64,000 bases of DNA, from contig OX388343.1 of assembly GCA_947579665.1 (NCBI GenBank), positions 90,066,254-90,130,253 on the forward strand, in the 5' to 3' direction. The translations under genes were made by a program, and so were the position numbers. Below are positions 22,801 through 37,800 of this stretch, in pieces (the stretch's first letter is position 1; the number at the start of each line of letters is the position of its first letter). Origin of the DNA: Sympetrum striolatum. Its lineage: Eukaryota; Arthropoda; Insecta; Odonata; Libellulidae. A model generated the notes under the pieces. The model was not told where the DNA came from. It made no database searches and was given only the letters and a program-made list of their open reading frames with translations.

Positions 22801-25800
22801 TCTAAAGTATGTAAATATAGAATTCAGATTCAAACCATTTTTTTTCAGGATGTTATTATGAAAGTAGTCTATCCCAAATTTTGAGATCTGATTGACTAAC
22901 TGAGTAAAAGTAGATAATTTTATGTTTTTAAAGATATTTTCCTTGGATTCCCCTTGATCCATTTTACTGAACAAAACAGAAATGGAAAAGAGAATGGATA
23001 AATATTAGTTGATAAATAACCAGGGTATAATTACCACTGCCTTCATCGCCAATGGCATGTCCCCAGCCTCCCGAATGGTAATGAGTTCCATCTGGGTTAA
23101 TAAGCAGGGCATTAGATCCGGTTCCAGCTATGATCACCATTCCACCTACGAATCAAGAGTCACAATGATATGACAGATATTATAGTATGACTTATGATCT
23201 ATGCTACACTGCGATTACTGAAAAAATACATTACAGTGAGTTGACACATGCTACCAGCAAACTTCTCAGAAGTATTTCCAAATTTCGTATTCATGTAAGT
23301 AACATGAAAATCTTCATAGAGTTAGTAATACACAAAATTAACGGTAGCTGATAGTCATCACCATCCAATTATCATAAAGTCTACTTAGGAATCAATAAAT
23401 TAAGTATGCAGCCAATAATCCTACTTAAGGTTCTTTCAGGTTAACATAAAGATTTTTGCAGTTATTGCCAGCGCACACATAGAAACTGCTTTGTGTAATG
23501 GAGCGAATCCTGAAATCCACTTGTTTCAGACCCAAATCATGGTATGAAATAATATTTGGAATCTATTTTATATGATTAATGTAAAATGAATAAGTCTGCT
23601 TTCATTCATGATGAAAGGAACAACATTACGCAGATTAGGTTTCAAGAAATAAGACAGACAAAGAAGTCATAAAAATAACTTTTCATTGATCTTATTTTTT
23701 TGTTTTAGATGAAGAGTTTGATCAATAATCAAGAAAAAATGCTTTTTAACAGAATTAACAGCAATAAACTTATTGCAGCAAAAGTTTTGATGCTTGCTGA
23801 TGATAAATTACGCATATTATCTAGCACTATAATTATATCTTTAATTAGCTAATCTGTAATATTTAATGGTAGAACAACTGAAGTAAACACCAGGGAACAT
23901 TTACAAAGAAAGCATACAAAAGCGAAAACCATTCCTTAGAATACATAATACTGATAATTATACGATTTCAAACGAATGTTTACAGAAGTGAAAGCCGAAA
24001 GCAATCTTCAAAGATTCATGAGATCCGCGCTTCTTCGTATGAACTAGGTCAGTTATCTCTAGTGAAGTGGCGCCCCACGCCACTTACGAAGGAACTGATA
24101 CGAGATGAAAACAGGCGGGAAATACCGTCATTCGAAACGCTCAACATCCACCTACTCAAACGATTTGCTGAACGATGCAGATAACGATGGAAATATACAC
24201 TTTTTCCCACAGTGAAATGAATTTCTATGATACACGCCAACGTAGAGTTAATGAAGTTGGCTTTGACATAGCCGCGACTGGATTTTTACGAGAAATAGAA
24301 CGTTTGATTCAAATGTAGGTTTCTTTAAATTCTATTTTATTAATATTTATTTTTTCATTTAGATTTAACGAAAAAAAATCAGAGGAATTCTAAATAAAAA
24401 AGGCCTCTCATTAAGTAATGAGGAAAATATTAATTCTTGAACGCGCTTTATTTTTAAAGAAAATTAGTGTATGAGATTGGTATAAATCATTACAAGTGAA
24501 TCTTCTTTACGCTATCCCAAACACATGGAATTCTTTCGCGGGTACAATGCACAAGATTGTGCATTCCGCACCTCAATCGACGTGACGAAAGCGATAAAAA
24601 GAGGCGAAGGAAAATATCTCCGTGACGTCCCTCGGGGCACGCGGTTTCATTCCCGCAGGTGAAAGTCTTCGTCGGCCATTGGTCTAATCCTCGTTGACGA
24701 TAGCTCCGTTAGCGACTCCGATTGGCGCAGCCTGTGGGTGGAGTAGCTCCTGCCTCCCGGATAATTTCGCAACCTTCGTCCCGTTGGTATTACGTGAGTG
24801 GGGTGTGCGTTGGATTTTGCGAGTCCTTGAAGAGTCATTTTCCACCCGATTTTCCCCGGAGGCAAGACCCGTTTTGCCGCAAGTGCGCGGGATCAAGTCC
24901 CGGGAACGCGTTGGTGAAGGGAAAAAGAGCTTACGTGGAAGTCCGTGCAAATGGAAGTGCTGAAGGCAGGGCCGTCGAAAGCTGCAACAGCAGGCCCAGG
25001 TGCAGGCTTGCACCGATGCACAGTTTTTGGTATTTTCCGAATCGTTTTCGAGAATGTGATCAGATTCAGATTGGTCATCATTTAGCGCGACATTAAAATT
25101 CGAAAAGATGTAGTGTTGTACTTTGACCCTCGTCAACGTCATTATTGTATGCGTTGTCGCACGAGCTACAAGAAATATTGAGGGACCCGGTAAACAGGTA
25201 TGCTTCCGTTCGTCAGCTGCAATCTTCGGTGTTGATATAACGCCAGACAAAGTAAGCCGAAAGACAGCAATACAGCAATGAACAATTTGCGAACAATATG
25301 TGAAACCAATCGATTAAGGAAGTAGAGTCATGGTTATTCCCTATCACACGCTGAAAGGCGGCTCGCAGGGCCCTCACGTAGTCTTAGACATACGACAAAA
25401 TAAACGAAGATGCGAACTTAGTAAAATACAAAAACTATAATAGGGTACTATATATCTCATCAATGATAGCAAAGAAAACGAGCGTGCGTACCGTAAAGGA
25501 TGTTAAATGAAAGGTATTCCTCAATGAAAACATTGCTGAATGCCAAGGGAAAGTTCCTTCATAGACGTGTTCCATTTCCTTTCCTGAAAACCTGAGCCAA
25601 TGAACAGAATCAGAGAGTTCAAGATATATAAATGACTCTTTCCTGGTCAACCACCCTTGAAATCCAGGATGGTATATTGACGGGGGAAACTGGTCGTCTG
25701 CAATCCAGATTAAACCGGAGGGAGCGAGTACCAAAACATGTCCCTGCAAATCTTTATAGCATGTAAATCCGGAAAGAAAAATCGTAAATATAACTCAAGA

Positions 25801-28800
25801 AACCGAATGAATATGATTAATTTTTTATATAAAATAAGGCAACTGACCAGCTGTCGGTGTGATTTCGTTATTTTATTTCATTTTTATAAAAATTCCAAGA
25901 CCTCTTAAATCAATTAAAAGAGAGACTACATGTCAAATAGATATATATGACAGTCGACAATAGAAAACATTTTTGAGAAATTTAAGCAGCAAAGGGTTGA
26001 TTTGTTTCAGTATTTTTGGGGTGGGTGTATCGATTGAAAATATGCTAGTAATTTCAGTAATAATTTATAATTAACTCTTACTACATTTGACAAAAAAGAT
26101 CAAATACGATTCTTAAGTATTGTTACATAAATATAATTTTTATGGATAAATAAATATGAAAATACGTTTCATATTAAAACAATTATCTGAAATTTCGTTA
26201 AATGGTTTTCTAAAAGAAGAAACTAAAGAGAAATGAATTGTTCTCAGGCAGAGAAAGAAGATTAATATTAAAAACTCACTTATATCCCTTCGCTGGGCCG
26301 AATAGATTCACATCTCTATCCCGATTAAAATTTCGCACAATCCTCCCGAATATTTCACTTTAAGTAGTAGGTAGATAGATATATAGTAATATCAAGAAAT
26401 TAACTTCTACATCTATATTTAAACCCCAATATAAGATTAGTAGATACAAAATAAGTTTTTGATCCTACTTTCCCCAATCTGTTACCAGTGCATACTATTT
26501 GGCAGGTCTTATTAGTTCAAAATCACTTCCTACTCTTCTGGAGAAGTATAGAACTTTGTATACATTGTTTGATTGTGATATATAGTTACTGAGATAAATA
26601 ATTCTTGATAAAGAAACTGGAACCTGTCATAAATGTAAATAAATACAATATACAAATGCGGCTTCTTCGTGGTGAAGTGAAGGCTGTAATATCGATTACG
26701 AAGCAGAATTTTTAAGCAAATGTTAGTTAATGTTTTCAGCACTGTATAAATTAGAAGTTATCTGTTGCTCTTATTACAAATTCAGTTTATCATTTGTTTT
26801 TCGGAAGATTTACTGTGGAAGTAAAGCTTTAATCTGTATTCTGTTCAAATATCGGCTGAGGAACTGTTAGAGACCGAATGCATATGTTTAAATATATATA
26901 TATATATACATTATGATGATATAGTAATAATATACTAAATTCGTCAACAATACCAGAAAAGAGTTTTATCAGAGGCAGGAGATTTTCATAAACAACAACA
27001 AATACATTCCAATCACATAGCGTATTTGTCTGGTGTTTCCGCGAAACTGATAGATACTCCTTATCGCGGCTAATTTTTTCACGGCTGTCAACCCACGTTT
27101 CCAAAGCTTCCTGATCCAGGAAAACAGAGTCGTATAGAAATATCGAGGCAAACGAGGGATATCACACGATTCACTTCCTTTGTCAATCGGTCATATAATT
27201 CCACGTACAGTGTGCGACATAAGCTGGTTATTTTTTCTTCACGATTTTCCACAGAGTTATAGACCCGTCATACTGGTTACGTCTGATTCCATCAGTTGCT
27301 ATATGACTTTTCGACAGTCGAGTCGATGTAAATATAGTGACAATATATTATCAATAGCATCAGTTGGTAGACTAGTCAAATAAAAAATATTCTTAACAGT
27401 GAAGATTAACCCCTAAATTTGACGTCCTAATTAAATAGAAAAATAATAGAGAGAATAGGGGATTAAAACGTTTCCAATACTTCATTAATGGGACACATTT
27501 TTTTAAGCAATTACCAAGAAAAGGAGATCACAAAAAATTCTCAATTAACAAGAATCGTTCCAAAAATGAGACGGAGAAATAACTTAATAAATTTTTCAAG
27601 AATACGGGTTGGTTGATCAAAGAATTCTTGCTTCAAACTTCTCTCTAGTTTCTTTTTTCGAAAATTACTGACAGGGAGCTGATTGCTGATCATTGCGGAC
27701 TATCTATTTGATTCCTTTGGTAAATTTTCCACGCTTCTTTCAGTGGATTTACTATACACCTTTCAATCAGAAAACCGATATAAACGTGTATTTTAATAAA
27801 AATATTATCATACTTCTTATACGAAAAAATAAAGCACCCCTTGAACGCTCGAGGACGTCAATCAAATCTTTCCAAAGGTTCGTCGACCAAGTTAAACTAA
27901 ATCAAAACTCTACCAGTGTTGAAATTACGTATTTGTTTCGGAGGATATAACGTGCTACTGAGTATTATATGGCAGGTGGTATTACTCGATGTAACGTACT
28001 ACTGGGTATTATATGGCAGAAAATGAAATTAGTTTCAGACGCTTTGAGAGCTTAATCACAACAGTATTGACAAGGTTACTTCAGTTTGCCACCTGAAGCC
28101 AAACTCTGAAGAGTTTCCTATTAGGTTTTATCGAAATCTCATCATAATCTACTAATTATTGATTTGATTTAGGAGGAAGAATCTACAAAATCATCTTTTA
28201 CTTCTCAACTGTTTATACTGCTTCACTTTCTTCGATCTGGAGCAGTACGAAGTGATGGTTACATTGACAGATTGCATTTTTGGTTTGTAAATAAAGCACG
28301 ATAGTATTTCTTCACCGATTGGTATGAAAATTATACCCTCTAAGGACTCGTAAGAACAGAAATAATATCAAAACGACTTCGTCAAAAAATTAGCCCTTCA
28401 CTCCGTACATGAATAATTGGCTACTGAGTTATAGGAAAGGTTTTAGAAAGGTAGCAGTGCTGGCGGAGAGAGGCCAAGATTTCTTGATCGCAGTTCGTTT
28501 TCCTCGTTTTCGGGGGAATCCCACACTTCCACGAATGGACAAGGAAATGTGTGCAGGAAATTTACTATGCGAAGGTGAAGGAGAAATCTGCGACCACAAC
28601 AGCAATCCAATAAGGAAAATATAAGGAAATCCGAAGCTGTCGTCCCAATTATTTGTCTTCCTTGATCAGAGGGTTTCTCCTAAAGCCGCCACCCGCGAAA
28701 AGTTTCTTTTTCCTGAATAGGAATGCGGTAGGATGGAAAATTACAGGAATTCTCCAAACGGTAGTCAAATAATCCACATATAGCCCGAAACCAAATGTTC

Positions 28801-31800
28801 AGGACCACTACAGATTTCTCAATACAGGCAGACAGACGAAATACTTCAAATAGAAATTATGAGACATGGGAATATTGGTTATACTTTTAATCTACGGTCG
28901 AATAATGTATGCAATGAAGTATACATCACTGAGTAAAAATTTAAACACATAGAACTACATACGTAGTGGTGGTATTAAAAGTTCTTCGATATCTTAGGTC
29001 ATTTCGCACATTGACTCTCACCGGGACACAAATCTCTTGGGCTACAGTGACGGAAACTTTCTGACTATATGTAGGCAGAGTTTTACGATTTTTAGTGAAG
29101 GAGTGAATATGGGATGGTGATCCGTAATTTATCACTATTAGAAAGGAAAGAACCTAAGATGGAATTGTACTTTTACCAGAAATTTTTATTTTTACATTTT
29201 TTTGTGAATTTTATCACTATGAATAGTAATACGATAGTCATAAGATTACTTGAAATATACTATGCTCACCCTAAAAATTTATATTCTGGTTAACGGATAA
29301 ATCAGACCAAATAAAATTTGAAGTGATTGAGTCTTATAATTAACTGCGCAATATCAATAAAAATATTTTCATTTTCATGAAGGATTGACATTTTCGTAAA
29401 GAAGATTCATAAACACAAAATAAATACCGGTTATATTCTCGCTTTAAGTGTTATGTTGCCACTCAACGTGCTTCTCTGTAAAAGCAAGGTATGTATGCGT
29501 TTCGAAGCTTCATTTATCTGTGGAAAGGTTTATAATATCATCACATATCTGCATGCCGTGTTGCACGCAAAACCATGCAAGAGAGGGGCATCTTTTTCTC
29601 GTTTCCGCCATAAAATTCAGCCGTTCAAACTTCCGAGACGCACAATGTCTGACCCAAATTCAACGGATTATATCTTGAGTTGTAGATTTGTAGCACCAAA
29701 AAATTTGACAAGTCGAGGAAAGCGGGTGGTAATTTACTGCCATATAATCAATTCAAAGTAGTCCATGGAGATACTAGAAACTAGATTAAATCAAGGCCAA
29801 ATAACACTGTGAACGAAAGCATTGATATACTACACGACAAACTTGCTTCTAAATCAATTTTTAGTATATTAAGTCTTAAAGCTCATTTCATCGCCGCCCT
29901 TGACTTTAAAACGTCTTCTTCAGCGACTTCATATTCCGAGATCAGCTGAAAAGTTTCCTCCTGTCCTTATGAAGGATACAAACTCACCTAAAATATACTG
30001 AGGAAGAACTAAAACAAGGAAAGAGTGCAAGAATCCTTAATGAGACCTTTGAGATGTGCGAAGGTGAATGGCCCCAAGATGAATTACCCTGATTTGGGCG
30101 TGTATCAGTTATGGTTGGGGAGGTAGCGAGCGTTTGTGAAAGTATTTGGCGCGATGAAGAAAGATTTTTCTACGAAATAAAAGGATGATTGCCTACGGCC
30201 TGTTCGTGTGGAGACGGCTTCTGTTTTCCTTGTTTGCTGGGCAACAAAAACAGGTGGAGTCAAAGAACTCTTTCACATGTTGAAATTATTTGATTGACAG
30301 CAAACGAATCGCTGCTTCCAGATGAAGATTTTAAAGTATAAATTTAGATAAATAAATGCTTATGAGAATTTAACTTCGGAGATTGGTTTAGAGAAAAACG
30401 TTGGAGGGTCACTGAACCATCATTCGTCGAATAAGAAAAGTATTCAAGTCTGAAGAGCGTTGGGTAACCCTGATTTCACCATATATGAAGAATTGAAATT
30501 TTCTTAGGAGTGTTGTAAAATTTTAGTACCGTCGATTAGTTCAAACATATAGATAGTGCTCCGTTGCGATAAGCAGTCAATAACATTAAGTTGAATTTAT
30601 TTCCTCTCTTATCTACTGAAACAATCGAAAACAGATCATTAATGAGATTTTAAGGAGCAATCATTAAGAGATTACTTCCACGTTAAGCCTACGCGGCATT
30701 AAAAACAATTTAATAGGATAATTTAATATAGCTTCGATATGAATTAATTTTGTTGAGAAATTTCAAAGCACTAAGAATCTGCTTCAATGGTCTCCGAACT
30801 CAAATTTTAATTCCCCATTAGGAAGGCAGATTCAAATCTTTAATACTCTGATAAAAATGGTTGACTTTAAGGAAATACTTGTCTAAAACGGTATCTTTTC
30901 TATCGAAATGCCTACGATAGAAAAACAAAATGTTTAATTAGGCTTTCGTCACTGATTCGGAAAGCCATGAGTGGAGGAAATAGGCACCGACCAAAATTTT
31001 CCAGTGATGAAACTCCGCAAGGTAACAATTATCGACGATATAACACAGAATGCCTACCCTGATGCAAGCAACCAATTTAGATGATTTCAATGAACTAGAC
31101 CGCTTTCGCAACTGAGTTCAAAAACTCATTGCGTAACCGAAAGCGTTTGACACTAAAATAGCTCACCTGCATCTTTTCCGGGAGTGCAAGATTTGAATGT
31201 GGATAATTGGAAAATATAAATGTGTCAATTAATTCTATAGTGTATTGTTTCGATATAATGGTATAATAATATTACCATAATGACGTAATATTAATAACAG
31301 AATAATGTATATATGCATGTATGAATAATATTTAGCTGAGGAATTATCTGGCTGCACACATTCTCTCGACAGAATAAGACAAATTTTTTTCTATTCCATA
31401 ATAAACACTAAAAATATGGCTATAGGAAATAAAATCTATATATTTCATATTACAAGCGTTAAAAAAATAATCTAAAGATTCCAAAAAATCATCTATTACT
31501 ACGTTAAGGATTCGATTGCAATTTTCAAGTCAATACTTGCTGTAAAAAGTTTCCTATACAATTCTTTCGAAAGAAAAGCAAACATGCTCGTAATTCTGTA
31601 TGTTACAGTTGTTTTGAGAGAAGAATAGGATGGTGATGTAACTGAAACAAAGAGTTCCATCCAACAAGAAGCTAGAATCCTTAGAACTTCCTAGTTACTG
31701 GGCCCTCCATTGGAACAGCCCTCAGGCTTTGGCGGAGGCTATTCAGTTCCACCGGGTTTTCGAATTTGAAGTGATCATACAATAAGTAAAAACACTTTAT

Positions 31801-34800
31801 GATGAAATTTTTTACTACAATGAACTTGACAAAAAATATATTGAAGAACTATTTACAACCAATCTCCCCATTTCCCACACCTGAAAATGTTACGGATCGA
31901 TAATAAAAATCTAAGATAATTTAAGTTAAAGTATTCTGGGAGAATATTGTCTCCAATTATGGACTGAGAATTGCCAGACATAAAAATGTATTAAACAAAC
32001 TTCATTCTAAAGTAAGTAGGTGAAACATTAGAATGAGATATTACTCTCCAATTGCTTCGTTGATGTTTTATAAACAATTGGTTCCCGATTTTCCAAGCAC
32101 ATGTATACACCTCTAAAATGAATTACTAGGAGGTAAAAATAAAGGTTTACTCAAGGGCGAAGAGAAAATTAACAATACGTCGACGCAATGGATTTAACTT
32201 CGGCGACATTTGTACTTCCTTGAAATGTTGAGACGAAAACAATTAAAAAGTCTTTAAAATCGAATAAACGAGTCTTCAATTCTCCGACCAAAAGTTTTCT
32301 TTTTCTCCAAAAGTGGATTTTACAATGCCATGAATCTTTATTTGGCGAATAATACATATACACAGTTCTTGTACTCACCAGCTTCGCTAACAGCAGCAAG
32401 GGATCCGACGGTGTCGCTCGTCACGTAAACCTCATCCGCCGCACTTGGATATTTCTCCAGCATCGCTTCGTGGATTTTTCTGTTCTGTGCATCCCCTTCG
32501 CATCCACTGAGGGCCAATCCCTTAGAACAGAAAAAAATACTCTCAATGTTTGAAGAGAGATTTTAAAATACCACCTCATAGACTACAGTTTTTGTTATCG
32601 ATTCTTTCATTATATATTTTATAGCTAGGATTTGCAGGATTCCTACAACGCCAAATTAGCAATGGAATTTTATGAGCGAGAAAACAAAACCGTGATATAT
32701 GCTGACACGAAAATTAAAAACGAAAAATCGAATAGTTCTAAAAATGAATAAAGGACGATCAAAAAATTCCCAAACGTGATTTCAAGTCATCCTTTTTTCT
32801 GATGTTAATTAGTTAAATATTAATTACCGCATGAGTAAGTCATACATGGATAAATAAAGCTTGAATTTTACATCAATAGCCATATTCGACCACTGTCACC
32901 TAAAAGAGCGATTCCAACATTGAAAGCAAGTTTACTTTTTCGCTGTTTTTACAAGATTATACGGAAAAATAGACTAATGAGGAATCAGCGGTGGTTTATG
33001 AATTAAAGTTTATCATTGAAATCGGAATTTAAACAGCTATATATTCAACAATAAACTTAAAGTAAGTGTATTCTGTCGATGGGTTATTTATGAAAAGACC
33101 ATGTTTCGGTCTAGTGTCACACCATCAGCAGGTGTTTACATCTTTCATCATCTGAAGATGGAGTGACACCACGGAAACCATGGTCATCTAATAAATACCT
33201 GTGGGTAGGACACACATACTTCCACGTATATTTTCTGAGTATGACATTCTACCAGATAGGAGATCTTTAATATTTTCTAGGATACACAAATAATTAGCTT
33301 AGTTTGCAAAAAAAAGACGTGTAATTTTGTCGCCAAAACGTAAGATATACATTTATCAATACTCGTGTATAGGTATATCAGCCGGTTCAGATTCCGCCTT
33401 TTTTAAGTTTAAGTATTATTAAAGACAACCATAATGTCACCAAGTTATACTATGTAGCTGAGAGGATGTTTTAATCATATAGTGAATTTCTGCGAAACTG
33501 TTTGATAAATTTGAAGAGGCCAATGGGAACGGTCACTTAGAGATTTCCCGTGAAGCCTTTTCTACCTTTACATGATCGAGCTTTCTATTCATTTTATTTG
33601 GCTGTATATACCGAACAAAATTTCTTGGTTTATAAATGTCCGCAACTCAAGTTACGATCGATATGGGTTTTCTCGCTGATTCACACAGAGAATTACATCA
33701 TTAATTAAGAGTAGCAGTGAAAAAAGGAGAATAATTTCCACAACATACACCCGAATTATGCGTTATGATCATCGTCGCAGCAAATTTACATGTTTTTCCA
33801 AGAAAAAGTACTTTATAAGTAAAACTCTTACTTCAATAACCTTCCAAAGAAACTAAAATTAGGTTACATACTTTTCAAAACATTTAGTCCGAGCATTCAT
33901 TGTTTTTCCTCGCTTTCTCCAAAGCTTCTTCGAGAACCTAAATGTATTTCCATAAGTTGCAACAAGATTTCAGACCTCTCAAAATTTCACTTTCTTCATT
34001 ATCCGTCTTACTCAACTTTAGCTTTCGACGTGCGTTAAGTAACCTATGACGCACCTTTAACTTTTCATCCGCATAACGTGTTGCGGATTCGGTGTGAATG
34101 AAAATCACGACGAGTTTATCAATGTCATGCAAAAAATGCAAATTTGAACCAAAGACAAATTTGGGTGGCATCTTCCCTTTAAATTACGGCTAACGGTTCG
34201 GTTCGTACGTCAAAGAAGGAGAACGTGAAGGAAATAAATTCAGCACTCACAAGAGCGGTCAATGGCTTGTCTTCGGGAAGTCCAGCTGCTTTCTTGGCTT
34301 CGGAAACCATGGCACTCACACGTCTCAGGCATTCGTCGACCCCCAACGCCTGTGAACAAGTAAACAAAACATTTTAGAGGTGATAATTGAAGGAAAGTGG
34401 ATGGTTGGAGGGCGGTTCGTAATTCGTACACAGAAAAAATAAAACGAAGATGCGAGATATTTCTTAGGCAAACGATAACGGCTCTTGCCGTTTGCTTCAG
34501 TTTAACGACCTGCCGCATATTATACCATTCTTCCTATAGGCTTTGTCTGCATGCATGTTTGTCTTTTTTCTGCATACTGAACTGACCAGCTGAAAGAGAA
34601 ACGTTGAAGGAAATCAACGAAGCTTTTGGAATGCAAAAAAGTGATCGCTATTTCATTGGTGACGAAATCAGAGCAACTACATGAAATTTCTTAGTTTGAA
34701 GCATTGGAGTAAGGAAGAATCTCAGAAGTTTGAATTAAAACAGCTGAGAGGACTGCATACTCAGGAGTGAATTTCACAAATTACGTCGATGCAGTCAATT

Positions 34801-37800
34801 TGAGAAAAGTTTTCAAGCTATTTTCAAGGTGATACTTGTTAGCATTCATGAAGCTAAGGGTCAAAACTCAAAACTTGTAGGCAATATAATATTTTTGTTG
34901 GAGGAAGTTGTAATTAAAGAGAATATGAATGCCTTTAAATTCAGTCATCTCTCTTTTTAAAGAAATTAATTTCCGTTTCCTTTTCCTGTGACTTTATCTG
35001 TTTGATGATTCGAAGATTTCATTCATTACAGCAAGGATCTCTTCAAGGCTTTTCATTTTAAATACAGTAACCCTAAGAAAGATAACATTTATAGAGTTAA
35101 GAATAAAAGACTTGTCTGATATTTGATAATAAACGTTTTTCCAAACTCCCATCGTCAAAACAATGATGCTCATGACATATGTCCTGGAATGTGGATTCGA
35201 ACTAGTAAGAACCGAATCGAATGAAATCGAAACCGAATGGAGAAACGGTTTTCCGATGATTATTTGCGAATGTAAGAGACAGTTTATAGAAAGCAGTGTT
35301 GTTAATCAAGTTTTTCAGAGGTGGCCCAAGTAAAGCAATATCATATAATGGAAGATACAAAATGAGGAGAGAGGAGGAGCTATGCTACAATTAAGAAATG
35401 AACATAAATAAAGCATACTATGTTATATGGAGCAGCGAAATTCTTGCGAAGTGATAACACGATTTTTTATCACAGGAGATTTTAATGTCATTTCGCTCAT
35501 AATTAGGTCATACAGATTATTTTTTATTGCTTGAAGTTGGGAAGTCGTGAGTACGGAACCAAGGGCTGGTAAAATCAGGTAAACACCTAAGGTATGGAAA
35601 TAATATATAATGAGATTAATGGAGTAACAGAACTTACTTAACGATTCTCTTCAAGTCTGCACTAAAACCAAAAATTTTCAGCTCAACTTCACGAATCATG
35701 ACACCCCTAAGTGCTCTTCATTAAGATGTATCATCGCATATATGATCATAATCATCTACATTTTCCTTTTAAGTATAACATATCTAAGCCCTATCTTGGA
35801 GAGGGAGCAGCAAAAACCCAAAAGTGAATTAGCATAAAAGAATATAACAATCATTCCAAGGATCTTATACGAGTGTCGCAGAATTAATAATTTATTTCCT
35901 AGTTTCAGGGGTGAGTTAAATATTAGTTTAATATGACTTTCTAACCCATTTCTAATGCGTTAGAAAGAAAAAGGGTTTTATCCTATATTCGAAAAACATT
36001 TTCCCAAATTGTCACAATTGTTTTAGACAAAATAAATACGCATTCATCCTGAGAATGTTTTCGCAAAACTTTCGAAGTCATCAATTTCGAGATCAACTCG
36101 TTTTCAAACTCACTCACTTCGTAGATTCAGCGGATTCTTTAAGTTTTTCCTCCATGAATCAACGCTATGCCCACAGACTTGTTTCGGAGACCCTTTAGCC
36201 TTGGGAACCCTCCATATCTATATAATTAATCTGAAATTCACCATCGACTTTCAACTACCTAATCACTAAATGTTTATAATAGGCAAGTTAAAGAGGAAGG
36301 AGAAGGTTAAACTAGTGCGAATTATTGACATAAATATACTTGTGGATAATAATTTTCTCTAATTTTTTCTCGCTTGCGTGGAAAGAAAAATTTGTGGTTG
36401 CCCGGACAACTATCCTGCGCCTATTTTGCCTAGAGTATGTATATAACTTGCGACTTGATTTTAACACGATGCATAATTACCTTATGTATCGTGTAGAAAG
36501 CTAATATATTCGAAATTTATCAACAAATAAAAATCGGTTGAACAGCATCCATGCGCCCAGCTTAGGGGAAACCCCGAAACATATTTTCCTTGAAGGAAAT
36601 TAAACATGATGCTTGTCGCAGCCAAATACATTTAAAATAACTTCCTCTCACTTCGACGCATGAAATAAAAAAATATCACTTATTCTACGAAGAGTTTTTA
36701 TTTTCAAGACCGGTCCCGACGAATGATCGTCATCTTCAGAGACTGGTTGGAGATTAAGGAAAAGTTGTGCTGCATAAGGAAAGGGCAGAAATATGAAAAG
36801 GTAAAGGGAGGACTGCAGACTAGAGGCAATTGTGGAGAAAGGATTGGATGCGATGGATTAAGGGGCTCACCCAGAGGACAGAAATGATGTCTTTAGATTA
36901 TGTTAACATAAAGAGAAATTATTTTTTCTTCCTTTTCCCCAGCCCTAACCCACCCAGTCACATCATTATAACCTGTGCTTCTCGCAGTTTCTGAACCTGA
37001 AGATCAACCATCGAAACCAGTCCAACGAACATAAATCAACCCTTAAAATCCCCCTAGTATGAATTCGATCATAAAATAAATGTATAAGTTATCGTAAAGA
37101 TAACCACACAGGAATTCCATGCATTTTAAATGTCCTTTTATCGAGTACTAAAGAGCATTAACCTTTAAAAATGAATTTTCTTTTCTTAGCAATACTTTCT
37201 CACTGCGGCGTTTAAAACATCAGCCGCAAATTTCGTTAATTACACTTTTAAATACAAGTAAATAAAAAATTATGTTTATATATAGCTAGAATCCTTTAAA
37301 TAAAACAATTATAATCTACATTGTGACGCTGATTTTGGATATTATAGATCACATTCGTGTTCATTACATGGAAATAAGTAAAAGTAAGTAATACTTTAGC
37401 TCTTCTCAAACTACCTAAACCAGATTCCTTGTTTGTCAAATCTTTACAGACAGCAGTTTTCAGTACTTCAGTAAAGTAGTTCCAACGACCTTCGGTCCCG
37501 ACTCTGGACAACCTTCAGGATTCCCAGACAATCCAGACAGGTTCCAGCCTCAATTTCCTTTGAATACTAATCAGATGCCCAATTCTCTTTTTCCATCCAT
37601 TCGCCTATTCACAATGACTGACTCAAAAATTTTAGAATAACAAAATCGAAGTATTCGTCAAGCTAAAATGCAAATTCCCCAGTTTTTGTTCGTAAGATAA
37701 TTTTCACGCGTCGATACCTCCAATTTTCATTCCATCTGCGGAATCCCACGTGATTGGCTGATCACGAGTGATCGTATATAATACTACACGGTAATTTGGA

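Larger units (their letters stand above)
23146..32378 (-). other. NAGK intron 4
   Basis: A 9.2 kb phase-1 intron. It contains a GC-rich promoter-like island (24.5-25.05 kb), a TA-repeat microsatellite (about 26.89-26.91 kb) and a 28-base spaced duplication (27948-28019). The rest shows only short random frames. Confidence 0.75.

Noticed and set aside
24684..25250. 188-codon minus-strand frame and overlapping plus-strand frames
   Set aside because: Long frames are expected in GC-rich DNA; composition and residue content look random and no splice logic ties it to NAGK.
29448..29761. Overlapping 76- and 102-codon plus-strand frames
   Set aside because: Two frames open at once without recognisable motif; most likely chance within NAGK intron 4.
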